A DNA stretch of 64,000 nt from Ruania albidiflava DSM 18029 (GTDB taxonomy: Bacteria > Actinomycetota > Actinomycetes > Actinomycetales > Beutenbergiaceae): assembly GCF_000421225.1 (NCBI RefSeq), contig NZ_ATWL01000012.1:1-64000 (forward strand), read 5' to 3'. Numbering within the stretch: the first letter of the stretch is position 1; each line of letters opens with the position of its first letter. The notes below the pieces were generated by a model. The model did not search any database. It saw only the letters and a program-made list of their open reading frames with translations, and was not told the DNA's origin. This document shows, in pieces, positions 7,262-16,259 of the stretch. Both the position numbers and the translations under genes were made by a program.

Positions 7262-8404
7262 GTGACCCACTACCTGGACCCCTTCGACGGCAGCACCTAT
7301 CCGTTGGACGAGCCGCGCTGGTGCTCGGCGGACGGCCGGCCGCTGTGGATCGACCCTGGGCCCGGGATCGGACGGGACGAGATCGATAGCACCCAGCGCT
7401 CGTCGTGGCGCTACCGGGCGGCCCTGCCTGTGGACCTGACCGCACCGATCACCCTCGGCGAGGGGTGCACACCGCTGCTGGAGCAGGACTGGGGAGAGGC
7501 GGGCCGGGTGCTGGTGAAGGCCGAGTGGTTGAACCCCACCGGGAGCTTCAAGGACCGCGGCAGCAGCGTGATGCTTTCCTACCTGCGCGAGCGCGGTGTG
7601 GCCGCTGTGGTCGAGGACAGCTCCGGCAACGGCGGATCCTCGGTGGCCGGCTATGGCGCTGCCGGTGGTTTGCAGGTGACGATCGTGGCACCGGAGAGCA
7701 CCTCGGCGGCGAAGATCGCCCAGGTGCGTGCCTACGGCGCCGACGTCGAGCTGGTGCCCGGCCCGAGGGAGGCCTCCCAGCAGGCAGCGATCGGCATCGC
7801 CGAGTCCGGCGAAGCGTTCTACGCCAGCCACAACTGGCAGGCGTTCTTCCTGCAGGGCACCAAGACGCTCGGCTACGAGCTGTGGGAGGACCTCGGCTTC
7901 CGGGCACCGGACAACGTGATCCTGCCGGTCGGTGCCGGCAGCAGCCTGCTCGGCTGCTCCCTGGCCTTCTCCGAGCTGCTCACCGCCGGGCAGATCCGCC
8001 GGATGCCGCGACTGTTCGCCGCCCAGCCGCTGCACTGCTCCCCGCTGGATGCCAGTGTGACCGCCGGGGTGGGCACACCCGTGGACCGGCCGGTGCGACC
8101 GACCGTCGCCGAGGGCACCGCCATCGCCCGGCCGCTGCGGCTGGCGCAGATGGTGGCCGCAGTGCGCAGCACCGGCGGCGGCACCATCGCAGTCCCCGAG
8201 GACCGGATCGTCGCCGCACTGGAACGGCTCTGCCGGCGGGGCCTGTTCGTGGAGCCGACCAGCGCCACTGCGGCGGCTGCCTGCTCGATGCTGCGAGCAG
8301 CCGGGACGATCCGGCCAGAGGAGAGCACCGTCGTCGTGCTCAGTGGGTCCGGGCTGAAGGCCGGGAGCACTGTGGCCGAGCTGGTGGAGCCGCTGCGGGA
8401 CTGA
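7262..8404 (+). CDS. Threonine synthase-like PLP-dependent enzyme
   Basis: 380 residues from a GTG start (VTHYLDPFDG). A fold-type II PLP enzyme, with the Schiff-base lysine in NPTGSFKDRGSSV (about residue 98), the substrate loop SSGNGGSSVAGYGAAGG, and the phosphate-binding loop PVGAGSSLLG. The N-terminal region (YPLDEPRWCSADGRPLW) resembles the short capping domain of class-II-like threonine synthases that convert O-phosphohomoserine to threonine. It stands alone, away from hom or thrB genes, so it could be a paralogue acting on another amino-acid phosphate. The symbol thrC is therefore withheld. Confidence 0.8.
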   Translation: MTHYLDPFDGSTYPLDEPRWCSADGRPLWIDPGPGIGRDEIDSTQRSSWRYRAALPVDLTAPITLGEGCTPLLEQDWGEAGRVLVKAEWLNPTGSFKDRGSSVMLSYLRERGVAAVVEDSSGNGGSSVAGYGAAGGLQVTIVAPESTSAAKIAQVRAYGADVELVPGPREASQQAAIGIAESGEAFYASHNWQAFFLQGTKTLGYELWEDLGFRAPDNVILPVGAGSSLLGCSLAFSELLTAGQIRRMPRLFAAQPLHCSPLDASVTAGVGTPVDRPVRPTVAEGTAIARPLRLAQMVAAVRSTGGGTIAVPEDRIVAALERLCRRGLFVEPTSATAAAACSMLRAAGTIRPEESTVVVLSGSGLKAGSTVAELVEPLRD

Positions 8405-8516
8405 GCCGGCGGTCCCGCCCGTGCGGCGGCGGTGGCAGCCACGCCGCAGCGATCACGGTCGCGCCGCGTGCGGGAACCCGGTCCAGCGCAGCTCCGGGGG
8501 GAAGCTGGTTCAGCCG

Positions 8517-8534
8517 GGGAGCCCGAGCGCTCCC
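8517..8534. terminator. Possible bidirectional terminator hairpin
   Basis: GGGAGC-N6-GCTCCC, a perfect 6-bp stem located between two convergent genes, 13 bases from the stop of the minus-strand gene. There is no T tract. The rest of 8405-8547 holds no gene that I can support. Confidence 0.35.
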
Positions 8535-8547
8535 GCCTCCTTCCTGG

Positions 8548-9738
8548 TCAGGTGGACGAGAGCGTGACGGACCCGGCGGTGCCGTCGATGGCGATCGTGC
8601 TCCCGTCCGGGATGGCGCTGGTGGCCTCTGGCACTCCGAGCACAGCCGGGATGCGGTGCTCCCGGGCGACGATCGCCGCATGGGAGAGCACGCCACCGGT
8701 CTCGGTGACGATGCCGCCGGCGACCCGGAACAGCGGCGTCCACGCCGGATCGGTGTGCCGGCAGACCACGATGTCCCCACGCACCACCCGCCCCGCCTCG
8801 GCGATGCTGCGCAGCACACGGGAGGGCCCCCGCGCGGTGCCCTGGGCGCCGGGGGTGCCGGTCAGGGCGCGGCCGGGTTGGCGGGCCAGCTGGGCTGGCG
8901 GCGGGGGAGGGGCCGCGGTCACCGGGCGGGACTGCAGCAACCAGACCTGCTCGCCTGCTACCGCCCACTCGATGTCCTGCGGCCGGCCGAGGACCGCCGC
9001 CACGTCCTCGCCCAGGGCCGCCAGGGTGCGGGCAGTGCTCTCGCTGATCGCCGGGACGTCCTGCAGTGCCCGCGGTACCGGCGTGGTGGCCAGGCCGGTG
9101 CCGCGCTCGCGCCGGTCGGCCCGAGTCGCCTTGCGACCCAGGTGGACCTCGGCCGGCTGCCCGGGACGCAGCTGCCAGCTGTCCGGTGTGACCGTGCCGC
9201 CGACCACTGCCAGACCCAGCCCCCAGGACGCCTCGATCCTGGTGCTCGCGTCCGGACCTCGGGTGAACATCACCCCGGAGGCGGTGGCATCGACCAGCTG
9301 CTGCACGATCACCGCCATCGCCGGGCGCTCGAGGGACGCCGCACCGGTCAGGTGGGCCCAGTAGTCGGCCGCGTGGACGGCGCCGGCGGCCGCCCAGCAC
9401 TGCTGGACCGCCTGGCCGACCGCCACCGCACCGTGCACACCGAGCAGGCTCTCGTACTGCCCGGCCCCCGATGCCTCGGCGGTGTCCTCGGTCGCAGCCG
9501 ACGAGCGCACTGCCACATGCGGATCGCCCCACGCGGTCAGCGCCTGGGCCAGCTCGCCCTGCAGCGTGCTGCTCAGACCAGCGGGCGGCGCCCCGCAGGT
9601 CTCCACCCCACCCTGCTGCGCGTCGAAGGGGACCACGACGCCGTCTGGCACCGGCAGCCCAGCACGCAGCAGCGTTCCCAGGGCTGCGGCCTTGCCGCCG
9701 CAGGTGGCAGACCGGGCTGCGCTGAGCGGAATGAGCAC
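8548..9738 (-). CDS. Minimal PEP/pyruvate-binding enzyme: ATP-grasp plus phosphohistidine swivel domain
   Basis: 396 residues. Residues about 10-285 form a PPDK/PEP-synthase-type nucleotide-binding domain (GGKAAALGTLLRAGLPVPDG, VRSSAATEDTAEASGAGQYE, ASWGLGLAVVGGTVTPDSWQ, WLLQSRPV). Residues about 315-396 form the swivelling domain with the catalytic histidine in TETGGVLSHAAIVAREHRIP. The third module expected in relatives is absent: neither the PEP barrel of PPDK/PpsA nor the roughly 430-residue acceptor domain of rifampicin phosphotransferase is present. The final phosphate acceptor must therefore be a separate protein or small molecule (inference). It is divergent from two small putative regulators across a long palindrome. 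Confidence 0.8.
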   Translation of the reverse strand: MLIPLSAARSATCGGKAAALGTLLRAGLPVPDGVVVPFDAQQGGVETCGAPPAGLSSTLQGELAQALTAWGDPHVAVRSSAATEDTAEASGAGQYESLLGVHGAVAVGQAVQQCWAAAGAVHAADYWAHLTGAASLERPAMAVIVQQLVDATASGVMFTRGPDASTRIEASWGLGLAVVGGTVTPDSWQLRPGQPAEVHLGRKATRADRRERGTGLATTPVPRALQDVPAISESTARTLAALGEDVAAVLGRPQDIEWAVAGEQVWLLQSRPVTAAPPPPPAQLARQPGRALTGTPGAQGTARGPSRVLRSIAEAGRVVRGDIVVCRHTDPAWTPLFRVAGGIVTETGGVLSHAAIVAREHRIPAVLGVPEATSAIPDGSTIAIDGTAGSVTLSST

Positions 9739-9746
9739 CGGACCCC

Positions 9747-9779
9747 AATCAATGAAACATTGACAATGGTTCGTTGATT
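9747..9779. promoter_or_regulatory. 33-bp operator-like palindrome in divergent promoter
   Basis: Arms 9747-9761 (AATCAATGAAACATT) and 9765-9779 (AATGGTTCGTTGATT) are complementary at 13 of 15 positions around the centre GAC. The stretch is strikingly AT-rich for this genome and fills the 56-base gap between the PEP-utilising gene (start 9738) and the HTH gene (start 9795). A TTGACA at 9760-9765 lies across the centre and could be a -35 box. It is probably the binding site of one of the two adjacent regulators. Confidence 0.6.
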
Positions 9780-9794
9780 CTGCATGGTGGCGTC

Positions 9795-10190
9795 ATGGAA
9801 CGCAAGCAGGAGCAGGAAGCCGACGCCAGCGCAGACCAGACGCGGGCGAGGCAGGAGCAGGCGGCCGTCCAGCGTCTCCTCGATCGCGGTGCAGACCAGC
9901 TCGAGCCTCGCCCATGGCGCCCACCGCCGGTGCCGCCGACCGCTGTGGACCTCACCCAGCACGCGCTCTGGCGCGGCGGTGAGCTCGACGAGGAGGACCT
10001 GCGTGCGGCGCTCGCCCTGCTGCCGGCCGCTCGTGCGGAGGTCGACGGCGTGGAGTCGGGTCTGTTGTTCCTCGCCCGGAGCGCAGGTCTCACCTGGGCA
10101 CAGATCGCGGACGCGATGGGCTTCCGCTCCCCGCAGGCCTGCCAGCAGCACTTCACCCGGCTCGCCGCCCGAACCGCGGACGCGAAGTGA
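9795..10190 (+). CDS. Small DNA-binding protein with sigma-region-4-like HTH
   Basis: 131 residues. The N-terminal half is charged (KQEQEADASADQTRARQEQA). The C-terminal half carries LARSAGLTWAQIADAMGF followed by RSPQACQQHFTRL, a helix-turn-helix like those at the C-terminus of sigma-70 factors. ATG 9795 is preferred over a TTG at 9774, which lies inside the palindrome. The stop overlaps the GTG of the next gene (GTGA), indicating coupled translation. Likely a regulator acting on the palindrome just upstream. No named family is assigned. Confidence 0.6.
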   Translation: MERKQEQEADASADQTRARQEQAAVQRLLDRGADQLEPRPWRPPPVPPTAVDLTQHALWRGGELDEEDLRAALALLPAARAEVDGVESGLLFLARSAGLTWAQIADAMGFRSPQACQQHFTRLAARTADAK

Positions 10191-10810
10191 GCAGCACCCA
10201 GGTGCCCGTGCTGCATGCCGTCCGGCTGCTCGGCTTCGCCGACACTCCCGAGGTGGCGATCCGTGCGCGGCTGCCGGTGCAGGAGGCGGCCACCGCACTG
10301 GCCGACGCCGAGGCCCGCGGCTGGTTGCAGCACACCGGGTTCGCCGACCTGTACGGCTGGTCCCTCACCGACGCCGGCCGCACCGAGGGGGAGCGCATCC
10401 TTGCTCTGGAGCGGCAGCGGGCCGATGGGGACGGCGGGCTGGATGCCATCTACGCCGCGTTCTTGCCGCTGAACACGCGGCTGCTGCGTGCCTGCACGGA
10501 CTGGCAGATCCGGCCGACGCCGCAGGAGCCCCTCGCCGTCAACGACCACGACGACCCGGTCTGGGACCGTCGCGTCCTGGGCGAGCTCGGGGCGCTCAGC
10601 CACGACCTGACGCACCTGGTGACCAGGCTTGCTGCCGTGCTGCCGAGGTTCGCCGGCTACGACGACCGGTTCCAGACGGCGCTGCAGCGCGCCCAGGCGG
10701 GGGAGCGGGACTGGGTGGACCGGTCCGACGTCGACTCCTGCCACCGGGTCTGGTTCGAGCTGCACGAGGACCTGGTGGCGACGCTGGGCATCACCCGGGA
10801 CGGGTCCTAG
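10187..10810 (+). CDS. Winged-helix-like putative regulator
   Basis: 207 residues from GTG 10187, overlapping the preceding stop. Residues about 8-75 read as a MarR-like winged helix: LHAVRLLGFADTPEVAIRAR, AATALADAEARGWLQHTGF, and WSLTDAGRTEGERIL (the wing). The rest is a helical domain (LDAIYAAFLPLNTRLLRACT, ELHEDLVATLGI) which may sense a ligand. The gene forms a two-gene operon with the HTH protein, divergent from the PEP-utilising enzyme. I infer this trio is one functional module, but its substrate is unknown. Confidence 0.6.
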   Translation: MSSTQVPVLHAVRLLGFADTPEVAIRARLPVQEAATALADAEARGWLQHTGFADLYGWSLTDAGRTEGERILALERQRADGDGGLDAIYAAFLPLNTRLLRACTDWQIRPTPQEPLAVNDHDDPVWDRRVLGELGALSHDLTHLVTRLAAVLPRFAGYDDRFQTALQRAQAGERDWVDRSDVDSCHRVWFELHEDLVATLGITRDGS

Positions 10811-10828
10811 TACCAGGTGGCGGGTGCG

Positions 10829-11743
10829 TCAACCCAGCGCTGTGGCGAGCCAGTCCCGGGCGCGTTGCTCCACCGCCCGTGAGACCTCCGCCTCCGGCGC
10901 CCAGCCCTCGAACCCGTGCGGCACGTCCGGCACCACCTCGAGCGTGACCGGCACCCCGGCACCGGTCAGCCGCTCGGCGTAGGCCACGTCTTCCGCCAGG
11001 AAGAGGTCCAGGTCCCCGACGCTCACCCAGGTCGGCGGCAGCCCGGACAGATCGGTCCGCCGGGCCGGGGCGGCATGGTCGCTCACGTCCGGGCCGCCTG
11101 GCTCGGTGCCCAGACAGGCCGACCAGCCGAAGTGGTTCGACCGGTTGTCCCACACCCAGTGCTTGATTGCGTCCAGCTCCCGACGGGTGGCGGTGCGGTC
11201 ATCGAGCATCGGTGCGAACAGCCACTGCGCCACCGGCTGCACTCCGCCCATGTCCACCAGGTGCAGCACCAGACCCGCCGCCAGGTTCCCGCCTGCGCTC
11301 CCACCACCGAGGGCCACCCGGTCCGGGTCCACCCCGAGCTGCTCGGCGTGGTCCTGCAGCCACTGCCAGGCGATGAGCGCGTCCTGGTGCGCCGCCGGGA
11401 ACGGGTGCCGTGGGGCGAGCCGGTAGTCCGCCGAGACCACTGTGATGCCCAGCTCCTCGGCCACGGTGGCGCACAACCGGTCGTCCATCACCGCCGCACC
11501 GATCACCAGCCCGCCACCGTGGAACCACAGCAGCGCTGGTCCCGCCCCGCCGCCGGACCGGACCGGCTGGTAGACCCGCAGCCGTGGGCGGCGCACCCGC
11601 CGGACCCGCACACCCGGGCGGCGGTCGCGGGGGAGCAGGTGCACCCCGGCCCGCACCAGCAGGCGTCCCCACAGCCGGTACACCGGGAGGTCCGGCATCC
11701 GCCGGGCGGCCCGCACCTGCGGGTCCACCCGCTCAGCGTCCAT
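10829..11743 (-). CDS. HSL-family alpha/beta-hydrolase (esterase)
   Basis: 304 residues. It belongs to the hormone-sensitive-lipase class: oxyanion motif HGGG (in LLWFHGGGLVIGAA, about residue 95), nucleophile Ser in GGGSAGGNLAAG (about 165), acid Asp in VSVGDLDLFLAEDV, and His in VPDVPHGFEGW. The start ATG 11743 overlaps the SDR stop as ATGA. The N-terminal about 60 residues include a helical cap (LWGRLLVRAGVHLLPRDRR). As the last gene of the GPH-GH3-SDR-esterase operon, it probably hydrolyses an ester or lactone on the aglycone released by GH3 (inference). Confidence 0.87.
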   Translation of the reverse strand: MDAERVDPQVRAARRMPDLPVYRLWGRLLVRAGVHLLPRDRRPGVRVRRVRRPRLRVYQPVRSGGGAGPALLWFHGGGLVIGAAVMDDRLCATVAEELGITVVSADYRLAPRHPFPAAHQDALIAWQWLQDHAEQLGVDPDRVALGGGSAGGNLAAGLVLHLVDMGGVQPVAQWLFAPMLDDRTATRRELDAIKHWVWDNRSNHFGWSACLGTEPGGPDVSDHAAPARRTDLSGLPPTWVSVGDLDLFLAEDVAYAERLTGAGVPVTLEVVPDVPHGFEGWAPEAEVSRAVEQRARDWLATALG

Positions 11744-12588
11744 CAGCGGCGTACGTCCGGCTCGGTGGGCTGGCGCCCGGCCTGGCCGACGAAGTGGTCC
11801 ATCGTCTGGTTGATGCCGAAGAAGTCCATCATCGCGTCGAACGCCCGCACCGGGAGCACCCGCCCGATCGGCACCAGCCGCGCCAGCAGCGGGGCGATGT
11901 ACTGCTGCCGACCGGCTTCGACCGCATCCAGGATCGCCCGGGCCACCTTCTCCTCGCTCAGGATCGGCAGCAGCCGCGGAAACTTCGTGCGCACCCCGGT
12001 GAACATGCCGGTGTCCACGTAGTACGGGCACACCAGCAGAGTGCGCACTCCCGTCACACCCGCGGTGCGCAGCTCTGCGCGCAGCGACTCGGTGAAGCCC
12101 ACCACGGCGTGCTTGCTCGCCGAGTAGTCCGTCTGCCGCGCCACGCCCGCCAGCCCAGCGGCACTGGCCAGGTTCACCACAGTGCCCCTGTCCCGGTCCA
12201 GCATCCCGGGCAGCAACGCACGCGTGGTCCAGTACAGGGCGAGCACGTTCACCTCGAACGTGCGCCGGACCTGCGCACTGGAGTTCTCCAGCAGCGCCCC
12301 GCCACTGACGATGCCGGCATTGTTCACCAGCACATCCACCGGGCCGGCCTGCTCGGCCGCCGCCTGCACCGCCTGCTCGTCGGAGACGTCCACCCCCGCC
12401 GCCCTGGCAGCCCCGCCCCGGGTGGTGATCTGCGTGCAGGTGGCCTCGGCGGCGGCCAGGTCCAGGTCCCACACGGCCACCCGGGCGCCGCGGTCGGCTG
12501 CCAGCAGCGCCATCCGCCGCCCCAGACCGCTGCCGCCACCGGTGATCAGCACCTGCTGACCCGCCAGCGGCAGTCCTCGGCGGCGCAT
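11743..12588 (-). CDS. Short-chain dehydrogenase/reductase
   Basis: 281 residues. A classical SDR with the NAD(P) loop GGGSGLGRRMA, Asp in VAVWDLDLAAAE (favouring NAD over NADP), the NNAGIVSGGAL motif, Ser in VNLASAAGLAG, and the catalytic YSASK. The C-terminus (RVLPVRAFDAMMDFFGINQT) resembles retinol/17-beta-hydroxysteroid dehydrogenase-like SDRs, which act on hydrophobic secondary alcohols. Coupled by ATGA overlaps to GH3 upstream and the esterase downstream. The substrate is probably the alcohol freed from the glycoside. Confidence 0.88.
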   Translation of the reverse strand: MRRRGLPLAGQQVLITGGGSGLGRRMALLAADRGARVAVWDLDLAAAEATCTQITTRGGAARAAGVDVSDEQAVQAAAEQAGPVDVLVNNAGIVSGGALLENSSAQVRRTFEVNVLALYWTTRALLPGMLDRDRGTVVNLASAAGLAGVARQTDYSASKHAVVGFTESLRAELRTAGVTGVRTLLVCPYYVDTGMFTGVRTKFPRLLPILSEEKVARAILDAVEAGRQQYIAPLLARLVPIGRVLPVRAFDAMMDFFGINQTMDHFVGQAGRQPTEPDVRR

Positions 12589-14918
12589 CAGCCGACCTCC
12601 GGTGTGCCCCGGGCAGCGTTCGCGGCGCTGAGCAGGTCGTCGACCAGCTGCTCGGTGATCGGAAGACCGCCGTAGCCGGGGAGCCGCCCGACCGGGAAGG
12701 AGGACATCAGCGTCATCATCTCCTCGTCCTGCAGCAGCCCGGCCGCTGCGGGCACCTGGTCGGCCAGCTGCTGCACAGCCTGCGCGACCAGCGGCGCCGC
12801 ATGCCGGTCAGCGAGCACCTCCGCCAGCGAGGACTCCCGGGTCAACGGCGCCTGCAGCCCGTCCCCGGGCAGCTCCACGGTCGCGCTGGTGCGCAGGTCC
12901 CGGCTGGAGGCACCCACCTGCACCAGGTACTGCCCGCCCTCCACCCACCAGGAGCCGGTGCGCACGTCCCAGACCGCCAGTGCGCTTCGTGGCACGGCCA
13001 CCTCTACCTCCGCGGTCTGCCCGGGTGGGATCTCCACCGAGGCGAACCCCTTGAGCTCCCGGGGTGGGCGAGAGACCGCCGAGCCGGACAACGACACGTA
13101 CACCTGCACGACCTCCCGCCCCAGCCGACCCCCGGTGTTGGTGACGGGCACGCGCACCTGCCAGCCGCCGTCGTCGGCCGTGACCACGCTGGCCTGCCCG
13201 TAGGAGAACGTGGTGTAGGACAGACCGTGGCCGAACGGAAACGCCACCGGCATGGTGCGTGCGTCGTACCAGCGGTACCCGACCAGCTGGCCCTCGCCGT
13301 AGCGCACCTGGCCGTTCTCGCCCGGGAAGTTCCCGAACGCCGGGGTGTCTGCCAGCCGCAGCGGCACCGTCTCGGACAGCCGCGCCGAGGGGTTCACCCG
13401 CCCGAACAGCACATCCGCGGTGGCCCCGCCGCCCGCCTGCCCGAGCAGCGAGGCGTCCACGATCGCCGGCACCTGCTCCGCCTGCGGGACGTGCACCACC
13501 CCGCCGTGGGAGAGCACCAGCACCACGTTCTCGGTGGCCGCCAGCACCTCGGCCAGCAACGCCACCTGCTCGGCCGGCAGGTCCAGGTGCTCCCGGTCGA
13601 AGCCCTCCGACTCCGCCTCCGGCGGCAGACCGAGGAACAGCACCGCGACCTCGGCCCCGGCCGCCACGCGCACCGCCTCAGCACGCAGCGCCGTCACGTC
13701 CCCGGCACCGTCCAGGGTGAACCCCGGCGCGTAGGTCACCTCACCGGTGCCGAGCGCCCGGATCTCGGTCAGCGCATCCTCCAACCGGGTGGGATCGATG
13801 CGGGAGGAGCCCGCCCCCTGGTACCGGGGCTGCTGCGCAAACGCGCCGATCACCGCCAGCCGTGCGTCGGTCGCCAACGGCAGGAGCTCGTCGGTGTTCT
13901 GCAGCAGCACCACGCACCGGCCGGCCACCTCCCGGGCCAGGTCGTGGTGGGCGTCCACGTTCAGCTGTGCCGGCGCGGGCGGACGCTGCCCGGCACGGCG
14001 GACCAGCTCCAGCACCCGCCCGGCGGCAGTGTCCAGGTCCGCCTCGGCCAGGTCACCTGCCGCCACGGCGCGCACCACCTGGCCGTCGGTGTAGCCACCG
14101 GTGGCGGGCATCTCCAGGTCTAGCCCCGCTGCTATGGACGCCACCCGGTCGGCCACCGCACCCCAGTCGGAGACCACCAGGCCGTCGAAGCCCCACTCCT
14201 CGCGCAGCACCTCGGTGAGCAGCCACCGGTTCTGCGCGGAGTACACGCCCTCGATCCGGTTGTAGGAGCACATCAGCGTCCACGGCCGGCCCTCACGCAC
14301 CGCGATCTCGAAACCGCGCAGGTAGATCTCCCGCAGCGTGCGCGCATCGACGTCCACGGAGACGCGCATCCGGTCGGTCTCCTGGTTGTTCGCCGCGAAG
14401 TGCTTCACGCATGCGCCCACGCCCCTCGACTGGATGCCACGCACCAGGCCGGCCCCCATCAGCCCGGAGAGCAGCGGGTCCTCGGAGAAGTACTCGAAGT
14501 TGCGTCCGCACAGCGGGGAGCGCTTGATGTTGATCCCCGGGCCGAGCACCACCGCGACGTCCTCGATCGCCGCCTCGGTGCCGATCGCCTCTCCCACCCG
14601 CTCCGCCAGGACAGGGTCGAAGCTGGCGCCCAGCGCCACCGCCGGTGGGAAGCAGGTGGCCGGCACGCTCGGGCCCAGCCCGGGACCGGAACCTGCCTCC
14701 TTGCGCAGCCCGTGCGGCCCATCGGTGACCATGATCGCCGGCACGCCGAGGCGGTCGATCGCCTTGGTGTGCCAGGCGTCGGCTCCGCTGGTGAGCCCGG
14801 CCTTCTCCGCCACGGTCAGGTCCGCGGGCGTGACCGGGACGGTATCGCCGCCAGCCGCACCCGGCGCGCTGGCCGCGCCGGCTGCGGGCTGGGAACCACT
14901 GGTCGTCGGATCGGACAT
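12588..14918 (-). CDS. GH3 beta-glucosidase
   Basis: 776 residues, no signal peptide, so cytoplasmic. GH3 N-domain from LTVAEKAGLTSGADAWHTK; substrate-binding DGPHGLRKE; KHFAANNQETDR; and the nucleophile Asp in GLVVSDWGAVADR (about residue 249). The C-terminal alpha/beta sandwich has the likely acid/base Glu in EAESEGFDREHLDLP. A fibronectin-III-like domain (about 580-670) starts around FPFGHGLSYTTFSY. A further about 80-residue helical tail follows. The TSGADxWxTKAI opening is typical of actinobacterial GH3 enzymes on plant glycosides (knowledge of family; specific substrate not shown). Lies 27 bases downstream of the importer gene. Confidence 0.92.
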   Translation of the reverse strand: MSDPTTSGSQPAAGAASAPGAAGGDTVPVTPADLTVAEKAGLTSGADAWHTKAIDRLGVPAIMVTDGPHGLRKEAGSGPGLGPSVPATCFPPAVALGASFDPVLAERVGEAIGTEAAIEDVAVVLGPGINIKRSPLCGRNFEYFSEDPLLSGLMGAGLVRGIQSRGVGACVKHFAANNQETDRMRVSVDVDARTLREIYLRGFEIAVREGRPWTLMCSYNRIEGVYSAQNRWLLTEVLREEWGFDGLVVSDWGAVADRVASIAAGLDLEMPATGGYTDGQVVRAVAAGDLAEADLDTAAGRVLELVRRAGQRPPAPAQLNVDAHHDLAREVAGRCVVLLQNTDELLPLATDARLAVIGAFAQQPRYQGAGSSRIDPTRLEDALTEIRALGTGEVTYAPGFTLDGAGDVTALRAEAVRVAAGAEVAVLFLGLPPEAESEGFDREHLDLPAEQVALLAEVLAATENVVLVLSHGGVVHVPQAEQVPAIVDASLLGQAGGGATADVLFGRVNPSARLSETVPLRLADTPAFGNFPGENGQVRYGEGQLVGYRWYDARTMPVAFPFGHGLSYTTFSYGQASVVTADDGGWQVRVPVTNTGGRLGREVVQVYVSLSGSAVSRPPRELKGFASVEIPPGQTAEVEVAVPRSALAVWDVRTGSWWVEGGQYLVQVGASSRDLRTSATVELPGDGLQAPLTRESSLAEVLADRHAAPLVAQAVQQLADQVPAAAGLLQDEEMMTLMSSFPVGRLPGYGGLPITEQLVDDLLSAANAARGTPEVG

Positions 14919-14945
14919 GGGACTCTCCTTCGGACGTCGGCTCTC

Positions 14946-16229
14946 TCACCGTACGGACTTGATCGGGACCACGGCGGCCGCACCGAGCAGTGCCAGCACG
15001 ATCGCCGTCGGGAACAACCAGGCGTACCCGGCCACCAGCACGATGCCCCCGGCCAGAGCCGGGGCGAGGGTCTGCGGCAGGGTGATCGCCATGTTCACGA
15101 TGCCCAGGTCCTTGCCGAAGGTCTGCTGGTCCGGCAGCACCTCGGACATCAGCACCGAGTCCACCGACTGGAACACCCCGTAGCCGAACGCACCGATCGC
15201 ATAGGCCACCACCATCCCCGCCACTGTGGGGCTGACCAGCGGTGCGACCATCGCACCGGCGAACAGCACTGCGGCCACGCCGATGAAGATCTTCCGCCGG
15301 TCCAGCCGGTCCGAGAGCGGGCCAGCCACGGCCGTGGCCAGCACCGCCCCGGGGGCACCGGCCAGGGTGAGCAGCGGGATGGTCGCTGCCGCCCGGTCGC
15401 TGCCCAGGTCGATGTAGTCCGCGAGCACGTACAGCAGGTAGCCGCCGGCCACCACGTAGTAGGCCAGGTTCAGCAGCATCCGGCCCGCGAACCCCCAGGC
15501 GAAGTCCGGGTGCTGGCGCGGACTCACCCAGTAGGTGCGGGCGAACGTGCGCAGCGAGAACGGCTCCCGCGGGTCCGCGGCGCTGGAGCGGTCCGGGTTG
15601 CGCCAGGTGAACACGGTGAGCATCACCAGGCACGCGGCCGCCAGCACCAGGTACGCCAGCAGCACCACGTCGGACAGGCTGGAGGCGAGGAGCTGACCGG
15701 CGAGCATCCCCACCAGCGTGCCCATCCCGGTCACCGCGGAGAAGCTGCCCCGGGCCAGCCGCGGGATCCGGTCCGGCAGGATCGCCGTCAGCGGCGCCTG
15801 GGCCAGGTTGTAGGCGATCGAGACGCCCACCCAGCCGAGCAGCAGCCCGAGCAGAGAGTGCTGCATGCCGAGCACCACCATCAGCACCGCCCCTGCCGCG
15901 GTGCCGACCACCATCCACGGGGCACGGCGCCCGTGCCGGGAGCGGGTGCGGTCGGAGATCAGCCCGGCCACCGGCTGGGTGAGCATCGAGACCAGCGCGC
16001 CGGCCGTGGTCACCAGGGCGAGGTTGGCCACCTTCTGGGCCGGGTCGAGCCGTTCCACCTGCAGTGCGAGCAGGATGCCGGGCACTGCACCCCAGACCGC
16101 GAACAGCACCAGGTAGGTGGGCGCGAGCCAGAGCAGCAGCCGGCGCAGCGGTCCGCGCACGGTGACCGGACCCTCGTAGGAGCCGTCGAGCAGGTGCTCC
16201 TGGGAGGCGGACGTGCGCGTCGTCGGCAT
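14946..16229 (-). CDS. MFS / glycoside-type sugar transporter
   Basis: 427 residues with 12 hydrophobic segments. ATG 16229 is chosen because GAGAGGA precedes it; ATG 16253 has no such site. The loop-2/3 motif SDRTRSRHGRRAPWMVVG, and its repeat-half counterpart SDRLDRRKIFIG, place it in the MFS, close to GPH-type and sugar:cation symporters. A divergent TetR gene with a palindromic operator lies upstream. It would import the intact glycoside that the downstream cytoplasmic GH3 hydrolyses (inference from operon order and from the lack of a signal peptide on the GH3). Confidence 0.87.
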   Translation of the reverse strand: MPTTRTSASQEHLLDGSYEGPVTVRGPLRRLLLWLAPTYLVLFAVWGAVPGILLALQVERLDPAQKVANLALVTTAGALVSMLTQPVAGLISDRTRSRHGRRAPWMVVGTAAGAVLMVVLGMQHSLLGLLLGWVGVSIAYNLAQAPLTAILPDRIPRLARGSFSAVTGMGTLVGMLAGQLLASSLSDVVLLAYLVLAAACLVMLTVFTWRNPDRSSAADPREPFSLRTFARTYWVSPRQHPDFAWGFAGRMLLNLAYYVVAGGYLLYVLADYIDLGSDRAAATIPLLTLAGAPGAVLATAVAGPLSDRLDRRKIFIGVAAVLFAGAMVAPLVSPTVAGMVVAYAIGAFGYGVFQSVDSVLMSEVLPDQQTFGKDLGIVNMAITLPQTLAPALAGGIVLVAGYAWLFPTAIVLALLGAAAVVPIKSVR

Positions 16230-16259
16230 ACCGGTCCTCTCTGCACCATGCACCGGGAG

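Noticed and set aside
8548-9738. Rifampicin phosphotransferase
   Set aside because: The ATP-binding and His domains fit, but the roughly 430-residue rifampicin-binding domain is absent, and no RAE palindrome (GGGGCTTGCGGCAAGCCCC) is present.
11584-14123. Long plus-strand open frames opposite the SDR and GH3 genes
   Set aside because: High-GC antisense frames without domains; the minus-strand genes have complete catalytic motifs and overlaps.
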